From: Luteimonas terrae
Lineage (GTDB): Bacteria; Pseudomonadota; Gammaproteobacteria; Xanthomonadales; Xanthomonadaceae
Length of the DNA stretch: 64,000 nt
Direction of reading: 5' to 3'
Assembly: GCF_004358165.1 (NCBI RefSeq)
Contig: NZ_SMTG01000009.1
Span: forward strand, 1 to 64,000
Every line of letters begins with the position of its first letter. The first letter of the stretch is position 1. Under the pieces are notes generated by a model. It was not told the DNA's origin. It ran no database searches and worked only from the letters and a program-made list of their open reading frames with translations. Positions 1 through 9,086 of the stretch are shown piece by piece. Position numbers and translations under genes: made by a program.

Positions 1-214
1 CACATCTTACCGCGACTTTCGAGTCTGTCAACACCGTGTGAAGCGTGTTTCGAACTCTGCCCCGTTCGAGCGCTGCGCCGAAGTGCAGCCCGTCAAGCGG
101 GGCGCGAATTATGCATAGATGAAATCGGTTTGGGAACCCTGGATCGAAGATTTTTTTCTTGACGCTCGCAGGGCGCTCTTCGATGGTGCATGCACCCACT
201 ACGGACATCCTCCT

Positions 215-664
215 ATGCGCGCGTTCCGCCTCCTTCTGCTCTCTCTGCTTGCGTCCTTCCTGTTGCCCGCCTGCGCCAGCGGTGGCGACTGGGTGGAACT
301 GGCCGGCAATCGATACAAGGTGGAAATTGCGGCCAGCGACGAGGCGCGCGCCCGCGGTCTGATGTTCCGCGACGTCCTAGAGGAAGGCCACGGCATGCTC
401 TTCATCCACGACAGCGAAGCGCCGCAGGCGTACTGGATGAAGAACACGCGCATCGCACTCGACATCCTCTACTTCGACGACGCCCGCAAGCTCGTCTCGC
501 AGCAGCGCGACGTGCCGCCGTGCTCGGGCGGCAACCGCTGCCCGTCGTATCCGAGCGACGCACCCGCACGCTATGTATTGGAACTCAATGCAGGCGAGGC
601 GCAGCGCATCGGGCTGAAGGATGGCGAGACGCTGGTGTTCTCGCCTTCGATTCCCGCGCCCTGA
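215..664 (+). CDS. DUF192 family lipoprotein
   Basis: 149-aa exported protein of the DUF192 (PF02643) family, whose biochemical role is not settled. The ATG at 215 is chosen because it gives a proper lipoprotein signal: Arg at residue 3, a hydrophobic core and the lipobox LPAC at residues 16-19. An in-frame ATG at 119 would only add 32 polar residues in front of the signal. The mature part has the family pattern: an early ARGLMFR segment, then GMLFIH, then YWMKNTRIALDI, and a C-terminal GDxV-like turn (KDGETLVF). Probably anchored to a membrane facing the periplasm. The next gene follows after 45 nt on the same strand and could be co-transcribed. The 214 bases before it hold nothing recognisable. 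Confidence 0.85.
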   Translation: MRAFRLLLLSLLASFLLPACASGGDWVELAGNRYKVEIAASDEARARGLMFRDVLEEGHGMLFIHDSEAPQAYWMKNTRIALDILYFDDARKLVSQQRDVPPCSGGNRCPSYPSDAPARYVLELNAGEAQRIGLKDGETLVFSPSIPAP

Positions 665-709
665 TGGAACGCGCTTGCGGGCATTCCGACGCGGGCGCAG
701 GCTGATTCC

Positions 710-1555
710 ATGCACACCCCACTGCAACTGCCCGAGTGGACGTCGCTGGCCGCGACAGCGGATGACGCACTCCCGCTGTTCGCCGGTACGTTGCTGATCG
801 CACGCGACGAGTACCCGGCGCTGAATGCCGCACATCTCGATGCAGTGCTTCAGGGCCATGCCGACCACCTCCGCGTCGAGGTCGATGCGATCGAGCGCAT
901 GCCGCTGAAGATGCAGGCGATCAACCGGCATCTGTTCGAGGAAGTCGGTTACGCGGGCAACCACGACGCGTACTACGACCCGCGCAACAGCTATCTCAAC
1001 GAAGTGATCGAGCGGCGTCTCGGCAATCCGATCGCACTGGCGACGGTGCAGATGGACGTCGCGCGTCGTCTGGGCGTGGCGCTGGACGGCATCTCGTTCC
1101 CCGGGCACTTCCTGGTGCGTCTGCCGGTGGGCGACGGCATGCTGGTCATGGACCCGTTCAATGCGGGCCGCCCGCTGGACCTCGAAGAGCTGCGCGCCCG
1201 GGTGGCGCCGCACATCGACGGCGGCGAAGCGGACGACGACACGCTGGCCCGCCTGCTGCGACCGGCGGGCACGCGCACGATGCTGATGCGCATGCTGCGC
1301 AACCTGCACGGCACCTATGCCGAGGCCGAGGACTGGATGCGGGCGGTCCGCTGCGCCGACCGGTTGCTGACGCTGGCGCCAGGTACGCCGGACGCACTAC
1401 GCGATCGCGGGCTGGGCTATCTGGCGCTTGGCCACGTCGAAGGTGCGCGCGAGGATCTGGGGCATTACGTGCATCGGCATCCGGATGCGGCCGATGCGGA
1501 GGCGGTGCGCGAGCAACTGGTACGGATCGGCCTGACCCGCGACCGCGCGCACTAG
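710..1555 (+). CDS. SirB1-like transglutaminase-fold/TPR protein
   Basis: 281-aa cytoplasmic protein with the SirB1 architecture: a transglutaminase-like core (about residues 35-180), with the conserved stretch YLNEVIERRLGNPIALA followed by GISFPGHFLVRL, then a C-terminal TPR-like helical region (about 195-275). The usual catalytic Cys of transglutaminases is not evident, as is typical of this family, so it is likely a binding fold and not an enzyme. SirB1-like genes occur widely in Gammaproteobacteria without a firmly established function. Convergent with the rubredoxin gene, 13 nt between stops. Confidence 0.85.
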   Translation: MHTPLQLPEWTSLAATADDALPLFAGTLLIARDEYPALNAAHLDAVLQGHADHLRVEVDAIERMPLKMQAINRHLFEEVGYAGNHDAYYDPRNSYLNEVIERRLGNPIALATVQMDVARRLGVALDGISFPGHFLVRLPVGDGMLVMDPFNAGRPLDLEELRARVAPHIDGGEADDDTLARLLRPAGTRTMLMRMLRNLHGTYAEAEDWMRAVRCADRLLTLAPGTPDALRDRGLGYLALGHVEGAREDLGHYVHRHPDAADAEAVREQLVRIGLTRDRAH

Positions 1556-1568
1556 CCCGGATGGCGCC

Positions 1569-1760
1569 TCAGAGCGCCATCATCTCGAAGTCGTCCTTGG
1601 TCACGCCGCAGTCCGGACAGGTCCAGGTATCGGGCACATCGGCCCAGCGCGTACCGGCCTCGATGCCCTCGTCCGGGATGCCGACCGCCTCGTCATAGAT
1701 GAAACCGCAGACCACACACATCCAGGTCTGGTAGGCGCCCTGCGTCGTCGGAGTGTTCAT
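1569..1760 (-). CDS. Rubredoxin
   Basis: 63-aa electron carrier holding one Fe(SCys)4 centre. The two metal-binding knuckles are visible: CVVCG at residues 15-19 and CPDCG at 48-52, with the conserved YDEAxGxPxxGIxxGTxWxDxPxxW body between. The start at 1760 gives a normal rubredoxin length; the frame stays open far upstream, but that part would be an Arg/Ser-rich extension antisense to thiE. Divergent from thiE, with 73 nt between starts. The redox partner cannot be told from the context. Confidence 0.93.
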   Translation of the reverse strand: MNTPTTQGAYQTWMCVVCGFIYDEAVGIPDEGIEAGTRWADVPDTWTCPDCGVTKDDFEMMAL

Positions 1761-1833
1761 CGGATAATGGTCGTGCGGCAGCGGAAGCGGGCCGCATTGT
1801 CCCATCGCGCCCTCCCCACCGGAACCCACGTCG

Positions 1834-2460
1834 ATGAACGCCGCCCCGTCCGCCCCGCGCGGTCTGTATCTGCTCACGCCCGACGAACCCGACACCGCGC
1901 GCCTGCTGGCCCAGGTCGCCGCCGTCCTGCCGCACGCGACCTGGCTGCAGTACCGCAACAAGCGCGCCGACGCCGCGCTGCGTCGCACGCAGGTGCAGGC
2001 CCTGCTGCCACTGTGCCGCGCGACCGGCGTGCCGCTGCTGGTCAACGACGACTGGGCGCTGGCGGCCGAGCTCGGCGCCGACGGTGCGCACGTCGGCGAG
2101 GACGACGGTGCGCTGGTCGATGCCCGCGCTGCACTCGGCCCCGGCGCGATCCTCGGCGCGTCCTGCTACGACGACATCACGCTGGCGCAGCGCGCGGTCG
2201 AAGCCGGCGCGAGCTACGTCGCCTTCGGCGCGTTCTTTCCCTCGCCGACCAAGCCCGATGCGCGCGTGGCGCACAAGTCGCTGCTGCGCGAGGCCGCGCC
2301 GCTCGGCGTGCCGCGGGTGGCGATCGGCGGCATCACGCCGGAGAATGCCCGCCTGCTCGCGGCCGCGGGCGCCGATCTCGTGGCCGTCATCAGCGGCGTC
2401 TTCGCCGCCCGCCATCCGGCCGCCGCCGCGCAGGCCTATCGCGCCGCATTCGGCGCCTGA
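1834..2460 (+). CDS. thiE: Thiamine-phosphate synthase
   Basis: 208-aa TIM-barrel enzyme that joins HMP-pyrophosphate and THZ-phosphate to give thiamine monophosphate. Family segments seen in order: LYLLTPDE at the N-terminus, WLQYRNK (pyrophosphate-binding region), [39 protein letters not shown], and IGGITPENA with VISGVF at the C-terminus for phosphate binding. Length is normal. hemL starts 21 nt downstream, so the two are probably co-transcribed although they serve different cofactor pathways. No TPP riboswitch is apparent in the 73-nt divergent spacer. Confidence 0.95.
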   Translation: MNAAPSAPRGLYLLTPDEPDTARLLAQVAAVLPHATWLQYRNKRADAALRRTQVQALLPLCRATGVPLLVNDDWALAAELGADGAHVGEDDGALVDARAALGPGAILGASCYDDITLAQRAVEAGASYVAFGAFFPSPTKPDARVAHKSLLREAAPLGVPRVAIGGITPENARLLAAAGADLVAVISGVFAARHPAAAAQAYRAAFGA

Positions 2461-2481
2461 CCCTTCTTCACCGGAGTTTCC

Positions 2482-3783
2482 ATGGATACGTCCCGCTCGC
2501 ATGCCCTGTTCGAACGCGCCCGCACCCTGCTGCCCGGCGGCGTGAATTCGCCGGTGCGCGCGTTCAAATCGGTGGGCGGCGAGCCGTTCTTCGTGCAGCG
2601 CGCGGACGGCCCCTACCTGTTCGACGTCGACGGCAACCGCTACATCGATTACGTAGGCTCGTGGGGACCGATGATCGTCGGCCACAACCATCCGAACGTG
2701 CGCCAGGCGGTCAAGCGCGTGCTCGGGGATGGCCTGTCGTTCGGCGCACCGACCGAAGCCGAGATCACGATGGCCGAGCGCATCACCGCGCTGGTGCCGT
2801 CGTGCGAGATGGTGCGCATGGTCAATTCCGGCACCGAGGCGACACTGTCGGCGATCCGTCTGGCGCGCGGCGCGACCGGCCGGCCGTGCATCGTCAAGTT
2901 CGAAGGCTGCTACCACGGCCACGGCGATTCGTTCCTGGTCAAGGCCGGCAGCGGCGCGTTGACCTTCGGCGTGCCGACCTCGCCGGGCGTGCCCAAGGTG
3001 TTGGCCGATCTCACGCTGACGCTGCCCTACAACGATTTCGAGGCGGCGACCGCGCTGTTCGAAACCTCCGGTGCCGACATCGCCGGCCTGATCATCGAGC
3101 CCGTCGTCGGCAACGCCAACTGCCTGCCGCCGCGCGAGGGCTACCTGCAACATCTGCGCGATCTGTGCACGCAGCACGGCGCACTGCTGATCTTCGACGA
3201 GGTGATGACCGGATTCCGCGTCGCGCTCGGTGGCGCGCAGGCACGCTACGGCGTGACGCCGGACATCAGCACCTTCGGCAAGATCATCGGCGGCGGCATG
3301 CCGGTCGGCGCCTACGGCGGTCGCCGCGAACTGATGGAGCAGATCGCGCCGGCCGGGCCGATCTACCAGGCCGGCACGTTGAGCGGCAATCCGGTGGCGA
3401 TGGCGGCGGGTCTGGCGATGCTGGATCTGGTGTCGGCACCCGGCTTCCATGACGCGCTCGAAACGGCCTCGAACACGCTGTGCGACGGCTTGGAAGCCGC
3501 GGCGCGCGAGGCCGGCATTGCGTTCACCACGACGCGCGTCGGCGCGATGTTCGGCCTGTTCTTCACCGACCAGCCCTACGTCGACACCTACGCGCAGGCC
3601 GTTGCCTGCGACACCGCGGCCTTCAACCGCTTCTTCCACGCGATGCTCGCGCGTGGCGTGTTTCTCGCGCCGTCGGCGTTCGAGGCCGGCTTCATGTCCT
3701 CGGCGCACGATGCGTCGGTCATCGACGCCACCATTGCGGCTGCACGCGAGGCTTTCGCCGAACTGGCGGGCGCGCAGGGATGA
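2482..3783 (+). CDS. hemL: Glutamate-1-semialdehyde 2,1-aminomutase
   Basis: 433-aa PLP enzyme of tetrapyrrole synthesis (C5 pathway), converting glutamate-1-semialdehyde to 5-aminolevulinate. Seen: [13 protein letters not shown] at the N-terminus, MVNSGTEAT (phosphate-binding loop), [28 protein letters not shown], and [18 protein letters not shown] with the PLP lysine. Full length. A tidy ribosome-binding stretch (ccggag) precedes the ATG. Its TGA overlaps the ATG of the K+ channel gene (ATGA), so translation of the two is likely coupled. Confidence 0.96.
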   Translation: MDTSRSHALFERARTLLPGGVNSPVRAFKSVGGEPFFVQRADGPYLFDVDGNRYIDYVGSWGPMIVGHNHPNVRQAVKRVLGDGLSFGAPTEAEITMAERITALVPSCEMVRMVNSGTEATLSAIRLARGATGRPCIVKFEGCYHGHGDSFLVKAGSGALTFGVPTSPGVPKVLADLTLTLPYNDFEAATALFETSGADIAGLIIEPVVGNANCLPPREGYLQHLRDLCTQHGALLIFDEVMTGFRVALGGAQARYGVTPDISTFGKIIGGGMPVGAYGGRRELMEQIAPAGPIYQAGTLSGNPVAMAAGLAMLDLVSAPGFHDALETASNTLCDGLEAAAREAGIAFTTTRVGAMFGLFFTDQPYVDTYAQAVACDTAAFNRFFHAMLARGVFLAPSAFEAGFMSSAHDASVIDATIAAAREAFAELAGAQG

Positions 3784-4679
3784 GCGCGCGCAGGCCGGCA
3801 CCGCCGGAGGTCGATCCGCAGGCCAGCGTGTTCGAACGCGACTTCCTGCCCGGCAGCCCCACCGGCCTGCGCAATCGTTTCTACCGGCTGCTGTTCCACC
3901 ACGACACGCCGGCGGAGCGCAATTTCGATCTGGCGCTGATCGCCACGATCGTCGCCAGTGTGGTGATCGTGCTGCTCGACAGCGAGCCCTCGATCAAGGC
4001 GCGCTGGCATCAGGCCCTGCTCGTGGCCGAATGGGTGTTCACGATCCTGTTCACCATCGAGTACGGCCTGCGGCTGTGGGCCGTGCGCCGCCCGCTGCGC
4101 TATGCGACCAGCTTCTTCGGCGTGATCGATCTGCTGGCGATCCTGCCCAGTTACCTGTCGCTGCTCATCGCCGGCAGCCAGTACCTGCTGGTGATCCGCG
4201 TTCTGCGGCTGCTGCGGATCTTCCGCATCCTCAAGCTGGTGCAGTACTCCAGCGAAGCCGGTGTGCTGATCACGGCGCTGATGCGCAGCCGCCGCAAGAT
4301 CGCGGTGTTCGTCTGCACCGTGGTGACGATCGTGATCATCTTTGGCGCCCTGATGTACGTCATCGAAGGGCCGGCGCACGGGTTCACCAGCATTCCGACC
4401 GGCATGTACTGGGCGGTGGTGACGATGGGCACGGTGGGATTCGGCGACATCTCGCCGGGCACGCCGGTCGGGCGCTTCATCACCTCCATCCTGATCCTCA
4501 TCGGCTACAGCATCATCGCCGTGCCGACCGGCATCTATACCGCCGAACTGGCCAGCACCCTGCGGCCCAAGCGCCGCCAGGTGCGCTGCCCCGAGTGCGC
4601 GCTGACCGATCACGAGCAGGAAGCCTGGCACTGCCGGCGCTGCGGTCACAGCCTGCCGGCGGAGACGCGCGAAGGGTGA
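3780..4679 (+). CDS. Voltage-gated K+ channel with C-terminal zinc ribbon
   Basis: 299-aa six-helix ion channel. An S4-like helix with regularly spaced arginines ([14 protein letters not shown]) and the selectivity filter TVGFGD, a variant of TVGYGD, are clear, followed by the S6 helix. After S6 comes a short tail carrying two Cys pairs, CPEC and CRRC, which looks like a zinc ribbon (about residues 262-290); this is unusual for such channels and may be a regulatory domain. The start overlaps the hemL stop (ATGA) and its stop overlaps the next gene's GTG start, giving a tightly coupled trio. Ion selectivity is inferred from the filter only. Confidence 0.87.
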   Translation: MSARRPAPPEVDPQASVFERDFLPGSPTGLRNRFYRLLFHHDTPAERNFDLALIATIVASVVIVLLDSEPSIKARWHQALLVAEWVFTILFTIEYGLRLWAVRRPLRYATSFFGVIDLLAILPSYLSLLIAGSQYLLVIRVLRLLRIFRILKLVQYSSEAGVLITALMRSRRKIAVFVCTVVTIVIIFGALMYVIEGPAHGFTSIPTGMYWAVVTMGTVGFGDISPGTPVGRFITSILILIGYSIIAVPTGIYTAELASTLRPKRRQVRCPECALTDHEQEAWHCRRCGHSLPAETREG

Positions 4680-5293
4680 CAGTGGCGCCGCTGCGGCTGG
4701 TGCTGTTCGACTTCGACGGCGTGCTGGCGCGCTATTCGCGGGCAACGCGCCTGCGCGCGTTGGCTGCGGCGACCGGCTGCAGCGCGACGCAGGCCGGCGC
4801 CGCGCTGTTCGGGTCCGGACTGGAGCGCGCTTACGACAGCGGTGCGCTCGATACGTCCGCCTATCTCGCGCGACTGGGTGATGGCCTGGGGTCGCCGATC
4901 GACGCCGCGACCTGGATCGACGCGCGGGTCGCCGCGACGCAGGCGGACACCGGCGCCATCGCGATGGTGCAGACGCTCGCGACACGGATGCCGATCGGCG
5001 TTCTCACCAACAACGGCCCGCTGATGCTGCACGCGATCCCACGCATCGTGCCAACGCTGTTCCCGGCGCTCGAAGGCCGCGTGCTGTGCAGCGGGGTGCT
5101 GGGCGTGCGTAAACCCCAGCGCGCGATCTTCGACCACGCGCTCACGCACTTCGGCGCGAACGCGCACGAGACGCTGTTCGTCGATGACCTGTTCGTCAAC
5201 GTGCGGGGCGCCCGCGCCGCCGGCCTGCACGCCGACACGGTGGTCGACGCGCGTTCGATGCGGAAGGTGCTGCGACGTTACGCGCTGGCCTGA
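4676..5293 (+). CDS. HAD-family hydrolase
   Basis: 205-aa phosphatase-like protein of the haloacid dehalogenase superfamily. Motif I DFDGVL at residues 10-15 carries the nucleophile Asp, motif II is VLTNNG, motif III supplies Lys in VRKPQ, and motif IV is FVDDL. The helical cap makes it a subfamily I, phosphoglycolate-phosphatase-like member. GTG at 4676 is taken as start because it overlaps the previous stop (GTGA) and sits about 10 residues before motif I. The 3' end overlaps the convergent argD gene by 16 nt. Substrate unknown. Confidence 0.83.
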   Translation: MTVAPLRLVLFDFDGVLARYSRATRLRALAAATGCSATQAGAALFGSGLERAYDSGALDTSAYLARLGDGLGSPIDAATWIDARVAATQADTGAIAMVQTLATRMPIGVLTNNGPLMLHAIPRIVPTLFPALEGRVLCSGVLGVRKPQRAIFDHALTHFGANAHETLFVDDLFVNVRGARAAGLHADTVVDARSMRKVLRRYALA

Positions 5294-6513
5294 GCGCCGA
5301 GATGGTCGACCAGCGCCGCGCGCAGGCGCGCCAGACCTTCGGCGATGTCGGCATCGGCGATGTTGAGGGCCGGCACGAAGCGCAGCACGTCGGGACCGGC
5401 CTGCAGCATCAGCAGGCCATGGCGCGCGGCATGGTCGAGGATCGCACCGGCCTGGCCGGCGTGTTCGGCACGCAGCACGGCGCCGAGCATCAGGCCGCGA
5501 CCGCGCACTTCGGAGAACAGGTCGAATTCGGCATCGAGCGCGGCCAGGCCATCGCGCAGCGCGCGTGACTGGCGCACGACGTTGGCGGCGATGTCCGGCG
5601 TCGCCAGCTTGCGCAGCGCGACGCGCGCGACCGCCGCGGCGAGCGGGTTGCCGCCGAACGTGGTGCCGTGATCGCCGAACTGCATGGCCTCGGCGACCTT
5701 GGGACCGGCCAGCAGGGCGCCGATCGGAAAGCCGCCGCCGAGCGCCTTGGCCAGCGTGACGATGTCGGGCACCACGCCGTCCTGCGGATGCGCGAACAGC
5801 GTGCCGGTGCGGCCCATGCCGCACTGGATCTCGTCGAGCACCAGCAGCGCGTCATGGCGATCGCACAGCGCACGCACGGCGGCGAGATAGCCGTCGGCGG
5901 CAGGCATCACCCCGCCTTCGCCCTGCACCGGCTCGAGCATCACCGCCGCGACATCGCCCGAGGCCATCGCGTCTTCGAGCTGGCCGATGTCATTGAAGTC
6001 GATGTAGCGGAACCCGCCGGGCAGCGGCTCGTAACCGGCCTGGTACTTGGGCTGCGCGGTCGCGGTGACCGCGGCCAGCGTGCGGCCGTGGAAGCTGCCG
6101 CGCGCGGTCACGATGACGCGGCGGTGGGGACCGCGGCCCTGCGCGGTCGCCCACTTGCGCACCAGTTTGATCGCGGTCTCGTTGGCCTCGGCGCCGGAGT
6201 TGCACAGGAACGCGCGCGTGGCGAAACCGCTGGCTTCGACCAGTTCGGCGACCAGGCGCAGCGGCGGCTCGCTGTAGAAGACGTTGCTGGTGTGCCAGAG
6301 CTTGCCGGCCTGTTCGACCAATGCGGCCACGAGGTCGGGATCGTTGTGGCCGAGGCCGCAGACCGCGATGCCCGACGACAGGTCGACGTATTCGCGGCCC
6401 TCGCTGTCCCACAGGCGTGCGCCGTCGCCGCGTTCGAGCACCAGCTCGCGCGGCCGGTAGACGGGCAACACGTGGCGCTGGGCGAGGGCGATGAGGTCGG
6501 CAGGCGTGGACAT
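5278..6513 (-). CDS. argD: Acetylornithine aminotransferase family protein
   Basis: 411-aa class III PLP aminotransferase. Seen: LSSGIAVCGLGHNDP, FLCNSGAEANETAIK, GSFHGRT, LLVLDEIQCGMGRTGTLFAH, TLAKALGGGFPIGA with the PLP lysine, and TFGGNPLA. The pattern matches ArgD (arginine synthesis, acetylornithine to N-acetylglutamate semialdehyde); in this family ArgD-like enzymes may also act on succinylornithine. It stands alone, not in an arg cluster. A -10-like TACAAT lies about 37 nt upstream of the start on the minus strand. Confidence 0.88.
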   Translation of the reverse strand: MSTPADLIALAQRHVLPVYRPRELVLERGDGARLWDSEGREYVDLSSGIAVCGLGHNDPDLVAALVEQAGKLWHTSNVFYSEPPLRLVAELVEASGFATRAFLCNSGAEANETAIKLVRKWATAQGRGPHRRVIVTARGSFHGRTLAAVTATAQPKYQAGYEPLPGGFRYIDFNDIGQLEDAMASGDVAAVMLEPVQGEGGVMPAADGYLAAVRALCDRHDALLVLDEIQCGMGRTGTLFAHPQDGVVPDIVTLAKALGGGFPIGALLAGPKVAEAMQFGDHGTTFGGNPLAAAVARVALRKLATPDIAANVVRQSRALRDGLAALDAEFDLFSEVRGRGLMLGAVLRAEHAGQAGAILDHAARHGLLMLQAGPDVLRFVPALNIADADIAEGLARLRAALVDHLGAQASA

Positions 6514-6582
6514 GGCGCGGAGTCGCTCGGAGCGTGGGGCTGGCGATTGTACGGTGCGGCCCCGGCGCGTCGTCGCGGCGCG

Positions 6583-7401
6583 TCAGTCGAGGAACAGGTC
6601 CGGCAGCAGCGGCTGCGACGGATCGATCGCGTAGGCGTCGAGCTCGGTGATGCCGGCTTCGGCGAGGACCTCGTCGTCGATCAGGAAACGGCCGTGGAAG
6701 CCGGCGGCGTCGCGCACGAGGATCGCGTGCGTGGCGTCGCCCATGATCGCCGGGCTGCGGCCGTTGCCGCGTTCGACGCCCGGAATCATGTTCAGCGCAT
6801 CGGTGCCGATCAGCGTACGCGGCCACAGCGCATTGACCGCAACGCCCTGCGGGCCGAACTCGGCCGCCAGGCCGAGGGTGACGAAACTCATGCCCATCTT
6901 GGCCAGCGTGTACCCGGTATGCGGCGCCCACCATTTGGGGTCGAGCGACGGTGGCGGACACAGGGTCAGGATGTGCGGGTTCGGGGCCTTCAACAGGTGC
7001 GGCAGGCAGGCCTGTGCGCACAGGAAGCTGCCGCGGGCGTTGACCTCCTGCATCAGGTCGAAGCGCTTCATCGGCGTGTCGAGCGTGCCGCGCAGCCAGA
7101 TCGCGCTGGCGTTGTTGACCAGGATGTCGATGCCGCCGAAGGCCTCGACCGTCGCGGCGACGGCGGCGCGGACCTGGTCTTCCTCACGGATGTCGCACTT
7201 GAGGGCCAGACCGCGGCCGCCAGCCGCCTCGACCGCGCGTGCGGCGCTGTGGATGGTGCCCGGAAGTTTGGGATTGGCGACATCCGACTTGGCCGCAATG
7301 GCGACATTGGCGCCGTCGCGCGCCGCACGCTCGGCGATCGCCAGGCCGATGCCGCGCGAGGCGCCGGTGATGAAGAGGGTCTTGCCGGCCAGCGTCGACA
7401 T
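6583..7401 (-). CDS. Short-chain dehydrogenase (HSDL2-like SDR)
   Basis: 272-aa NAD(P)-dependent oxidoreductase with a Rossmann fold. The cofactor loop TGASRGIG is at residues 12-19, NNAS follows the fourth strand, and the catalytic YxxxK is in YTLAK. The segments PPPSLDPKWW and LWPRTLIGTDA resemble the SDR part of hydroxysteroid dehydrogenase-like protein 2. The natural substrate is unknown; acyl or steroid-like substrates are only a guess. A purine-rich aaggaa precedes the ATG. A CATAAT-like -10 lies about 30 nt upstream on the minus strand. Confidence 0.85.
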   Translation of the reverse strand: MSTLAGKTLFITGASRGIGLAIAERAARDGANVAIAAKSDVANPKLPGTIHSAARAVEAAGGRGLALKCDIREEDQVRAAVAATVEAFGGIDILVNNASAIWLRGTLDTPMKRFDLMQEVNARGSFLCAQACLPHLLKAPNPHILTLCPPPSLDPKWWAPHTGYTLAKMGMSFVTLGLAAEFGPQGVAVNALWPRTLIGTDALNMIPGVERGNGRSPAIMGDATHAILVRDAAGFHGRFLIDDEVLAEAGITELDAYAIDPSQPLLPDLFLD

Positions 7402-7506
7402 GCCGCGCGTTCCTTCGAAGAAGTCGTCGCCATTATGCGCGCGGGGTCCAAAACCCGTTCAGGCGACGGCGCGATACTGGCGTTTCTTCCGCAGCTGGAC
7501 CTGCCG

Positions 7507-8238
7507 ATGCGCCACGCCGCCCTTGCGCTGTTCGCCCTGTCGCTCGCCGCCTGCGATGCCGCGCCACCGCCTGCCACGCCCGCGGCGCTCGCGCCGGCCG
7601 CCACAGCGACGCCGGCGCAGCCGCCCGCCGATGCCCCGCCACCTGAGCAGGCACCCGATGACCTCGACGCCGCGGCCGATGGCGATCTGGTCGTCCGCGC
7701 CGATGCGGTCTGGCAGGGCGACGTGTCCGCCTGCCGCACGGGCCAGACGGATGTCGACGACTGCCTGGTGTCGACGATGCGTGCCGGCGGCGCGTCGCCC
7801 GATGCGCTGGCGGCGACGACACGTCTGATCGCGCTGGGCAATCCCGGCTACGTGAGTGCCTGGCGCGAGGTCGACGGTGTCGGCCATGCCGAGATCACCT
7901 ATCCGTTCCGCGCCAACACCAACCAGGGCCTGTGGCTGGTGGACGCCGAGGGCCGCGCGGTGGACGTGGACGAGAACGTGCTGCCCGCCGGTGCGGCGCG
8001 CCTGCGCAGCGAGCTCAAGCCCTTCCTCGAGGCGCATCCCGATGCGATGCCGTTCCCGCCCGCGCGCGCGGTTGGCAGCGAAGCCGCACCCGACGGTGGC
8101 CTGCGCCTGCGCTTCGATGTGCCGATGCGCACCTGCCACGCCTGCGAGGACGTCGGCTTCCTGGAGCTGGGCTACGACTTCACCGCCGAGCGGCGTTATG
8201 AGGGACGCAGCGTGATCGCATTGCGCGAAGCGAAGTAG
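7507..8238 (+). CDS. Hypothetical lipoprotein
   Basis: 243-aa predicted lipoprotein. The ATG at 7507 gives a short signal with the lipobox LAAC at residues 13-16, followed by a linker of about 35 residues made of Ala and Pro. The folded part (about residues 60-240) has several Cys (two in ACRTGQTDVDDC, two in CHAC) that could form disulfides in the periplasm. I do not recognise a family. The frame is open for 1.8 kb upstream, but that part is antisense to argD and the SDR gene. Confidence 0.7.
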   Translation: MRHAALALFALSLAACDAAPPPATPAALAPAATATPAQPPADAPPPEQAPDDLDAAADGDLVVRADAVWQGDVSACRTGQTDVDDCLVSTMRAGGASPDALAATTRLIALGNPGYVSAWREVDGVGHAEITYPFRANTNQGLWLVDAEGRAVDVDENVLPAGAARLRSELKPFLEAHPDAMPFPPARAVGSEAAPDGGLRLRFDVPMRTCHACEDVGFLELGYDFTAERRYEGRSVIALREAK

Positions 8239-8300
8239 GCGCCAAGGCCGACGGGTTTGGCACCGGCGTACCCGCGAAAAAAAACATTCCCGCCTTTCGC

Positions 8301-8978
8301 TCAGGGCTTCGGCCCCTGCCCCTCGTTGTCTTCCCACTTGAGGATCTTCCGCGTCACGACGCGGTAGACCGGCTTGCCGGTGCGGAACCAGAGATCACGC
8401 AGCCACGAGGTGCGCTTGAGCACACGCTTCTCCACCGGCGTCAGCTCGGCGCGGCAGTACATGCGCTTGTGCTTGAGCAGGTGCCGCAGATCCTCGCGCG
8501 CCAGCAGGCGCATCCAGCGCGAGCGCGGATCGCCGCGCACGGCCAGCTGGAAATCGATGATCGCCGGGCGGCCGTCGTCGAGCACCAGCCAGTTGGCTTC
8601 CTTGGCCAGATCGTTGTGCGCGACGCCGCGCCGGTGCAGCCCCTGCAGCAGGCGCCGCGCGCGACGGAAGTACGCCAGATCGCCGTGCGGCGGACGCTGG
8701 TACATCGCCGCACCCGACATGTAGCTGCGGTCCAGTCGACGCCCGTCCCAGGCCAGCAGCTGCGGCACGTCCTGCATGCCGGCGACCGCATCGAGCCCGC
8801 GCGCCTCCCGTCTGGCCAGCCACCACGCCGGCAGGCGCAGCCACAGCGGCACGTGGCGCAGGTCGCGCCGCACGAACAGCATGCCGCGCGCATCGCGCAT
8901 CAGCGAGATGCGACCGAAGCTGTCGGACTTGAGCGCCTGCGTTTCAGTGGCGGTATCGGTGGCGTGGTGATGGCGCAT
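8301..8978 (-). CDS. RIO/WaaP-like small protein kinase
   Basis: 225-aa kinase-fold protein. The catalytic loop HNDLAKEAN (HxD...N) and the metal-binding IIDFQ are visible around residues 120-150. The N-lobe is short and has no clear glycine-rich loop, resembling the RIO/Kdo-kinase (InaA/WaaP) group more than Hanks kinases. The start at 8978 is preferred over the ATG at 8987: a TACAAT -10 box covers 8986-8991, so the upstream ATG lies inside the promoter while 8978 is 7 nt downstream of it, implying a leaderless mRNA. It may phosphorylate a lipid A/LPS sugar or a protein; no evidence decides. Confidence 0.75.
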   Translation of the reverse strand: MRHHHATDTATETQALKSDSFGRISLMRDARGMLFVRRDLRHVPLWLRLPAWWLARREARGLDAVAGMQDVPQLLAWDGRRLDRSYMSGAAMYQRPPHGDLAYFRRARRLLQGLHRRGVAHNDLAKEANWLVLDDGRPAIIDFQLAVRGDPRSRWMRLLAREDLRHLLKHKRMYCRAELTPVEKRVLKRTSWLRDLWFRTGKPVYRVVTRKILKWEDNEGQGPKP

Positions 8979-8985
8979 GCGGCGC

Positions 8986-8991
8986 ATTGTA
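8986..8991 (-). promoter_or_regulatory. -10 box, leaderless kinase gene
   Basis: TACAAT on the minus strand, 7 nt before the ATG at 8978. Transcription would begin at or next to the start codon. Confidence 0.5.
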
Positions 8992-9074
8992 CGGAGCGTC
9001 GCAGCGCACGGCCGTTCCTGAGCGCCGGCCTGCCGCCGTTACATCCCGCAACATTGGCGCCGGAAGGCCGCTGC

Positions 9075-9080
9075 CATAAT
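9075..9080 (+). promoter_or_regulatory. -10 box, leaderless lssY-like gene
   Basis: CATAAT, 6 nt before the ATG at 9087. The ggaggg between box and ATG is too close to the start to act as a normal Shine-Dalgarno site. Confidence 0.5.
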
Positions 9081-9086
9081 GGAGGG

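Noticed and set aside
8241..8300. Terminator with the A8 run near 8278
   Set aside because: On the plus strand the run is A, and on the minus strand the T run comes before the stem, so it fits neither direction.
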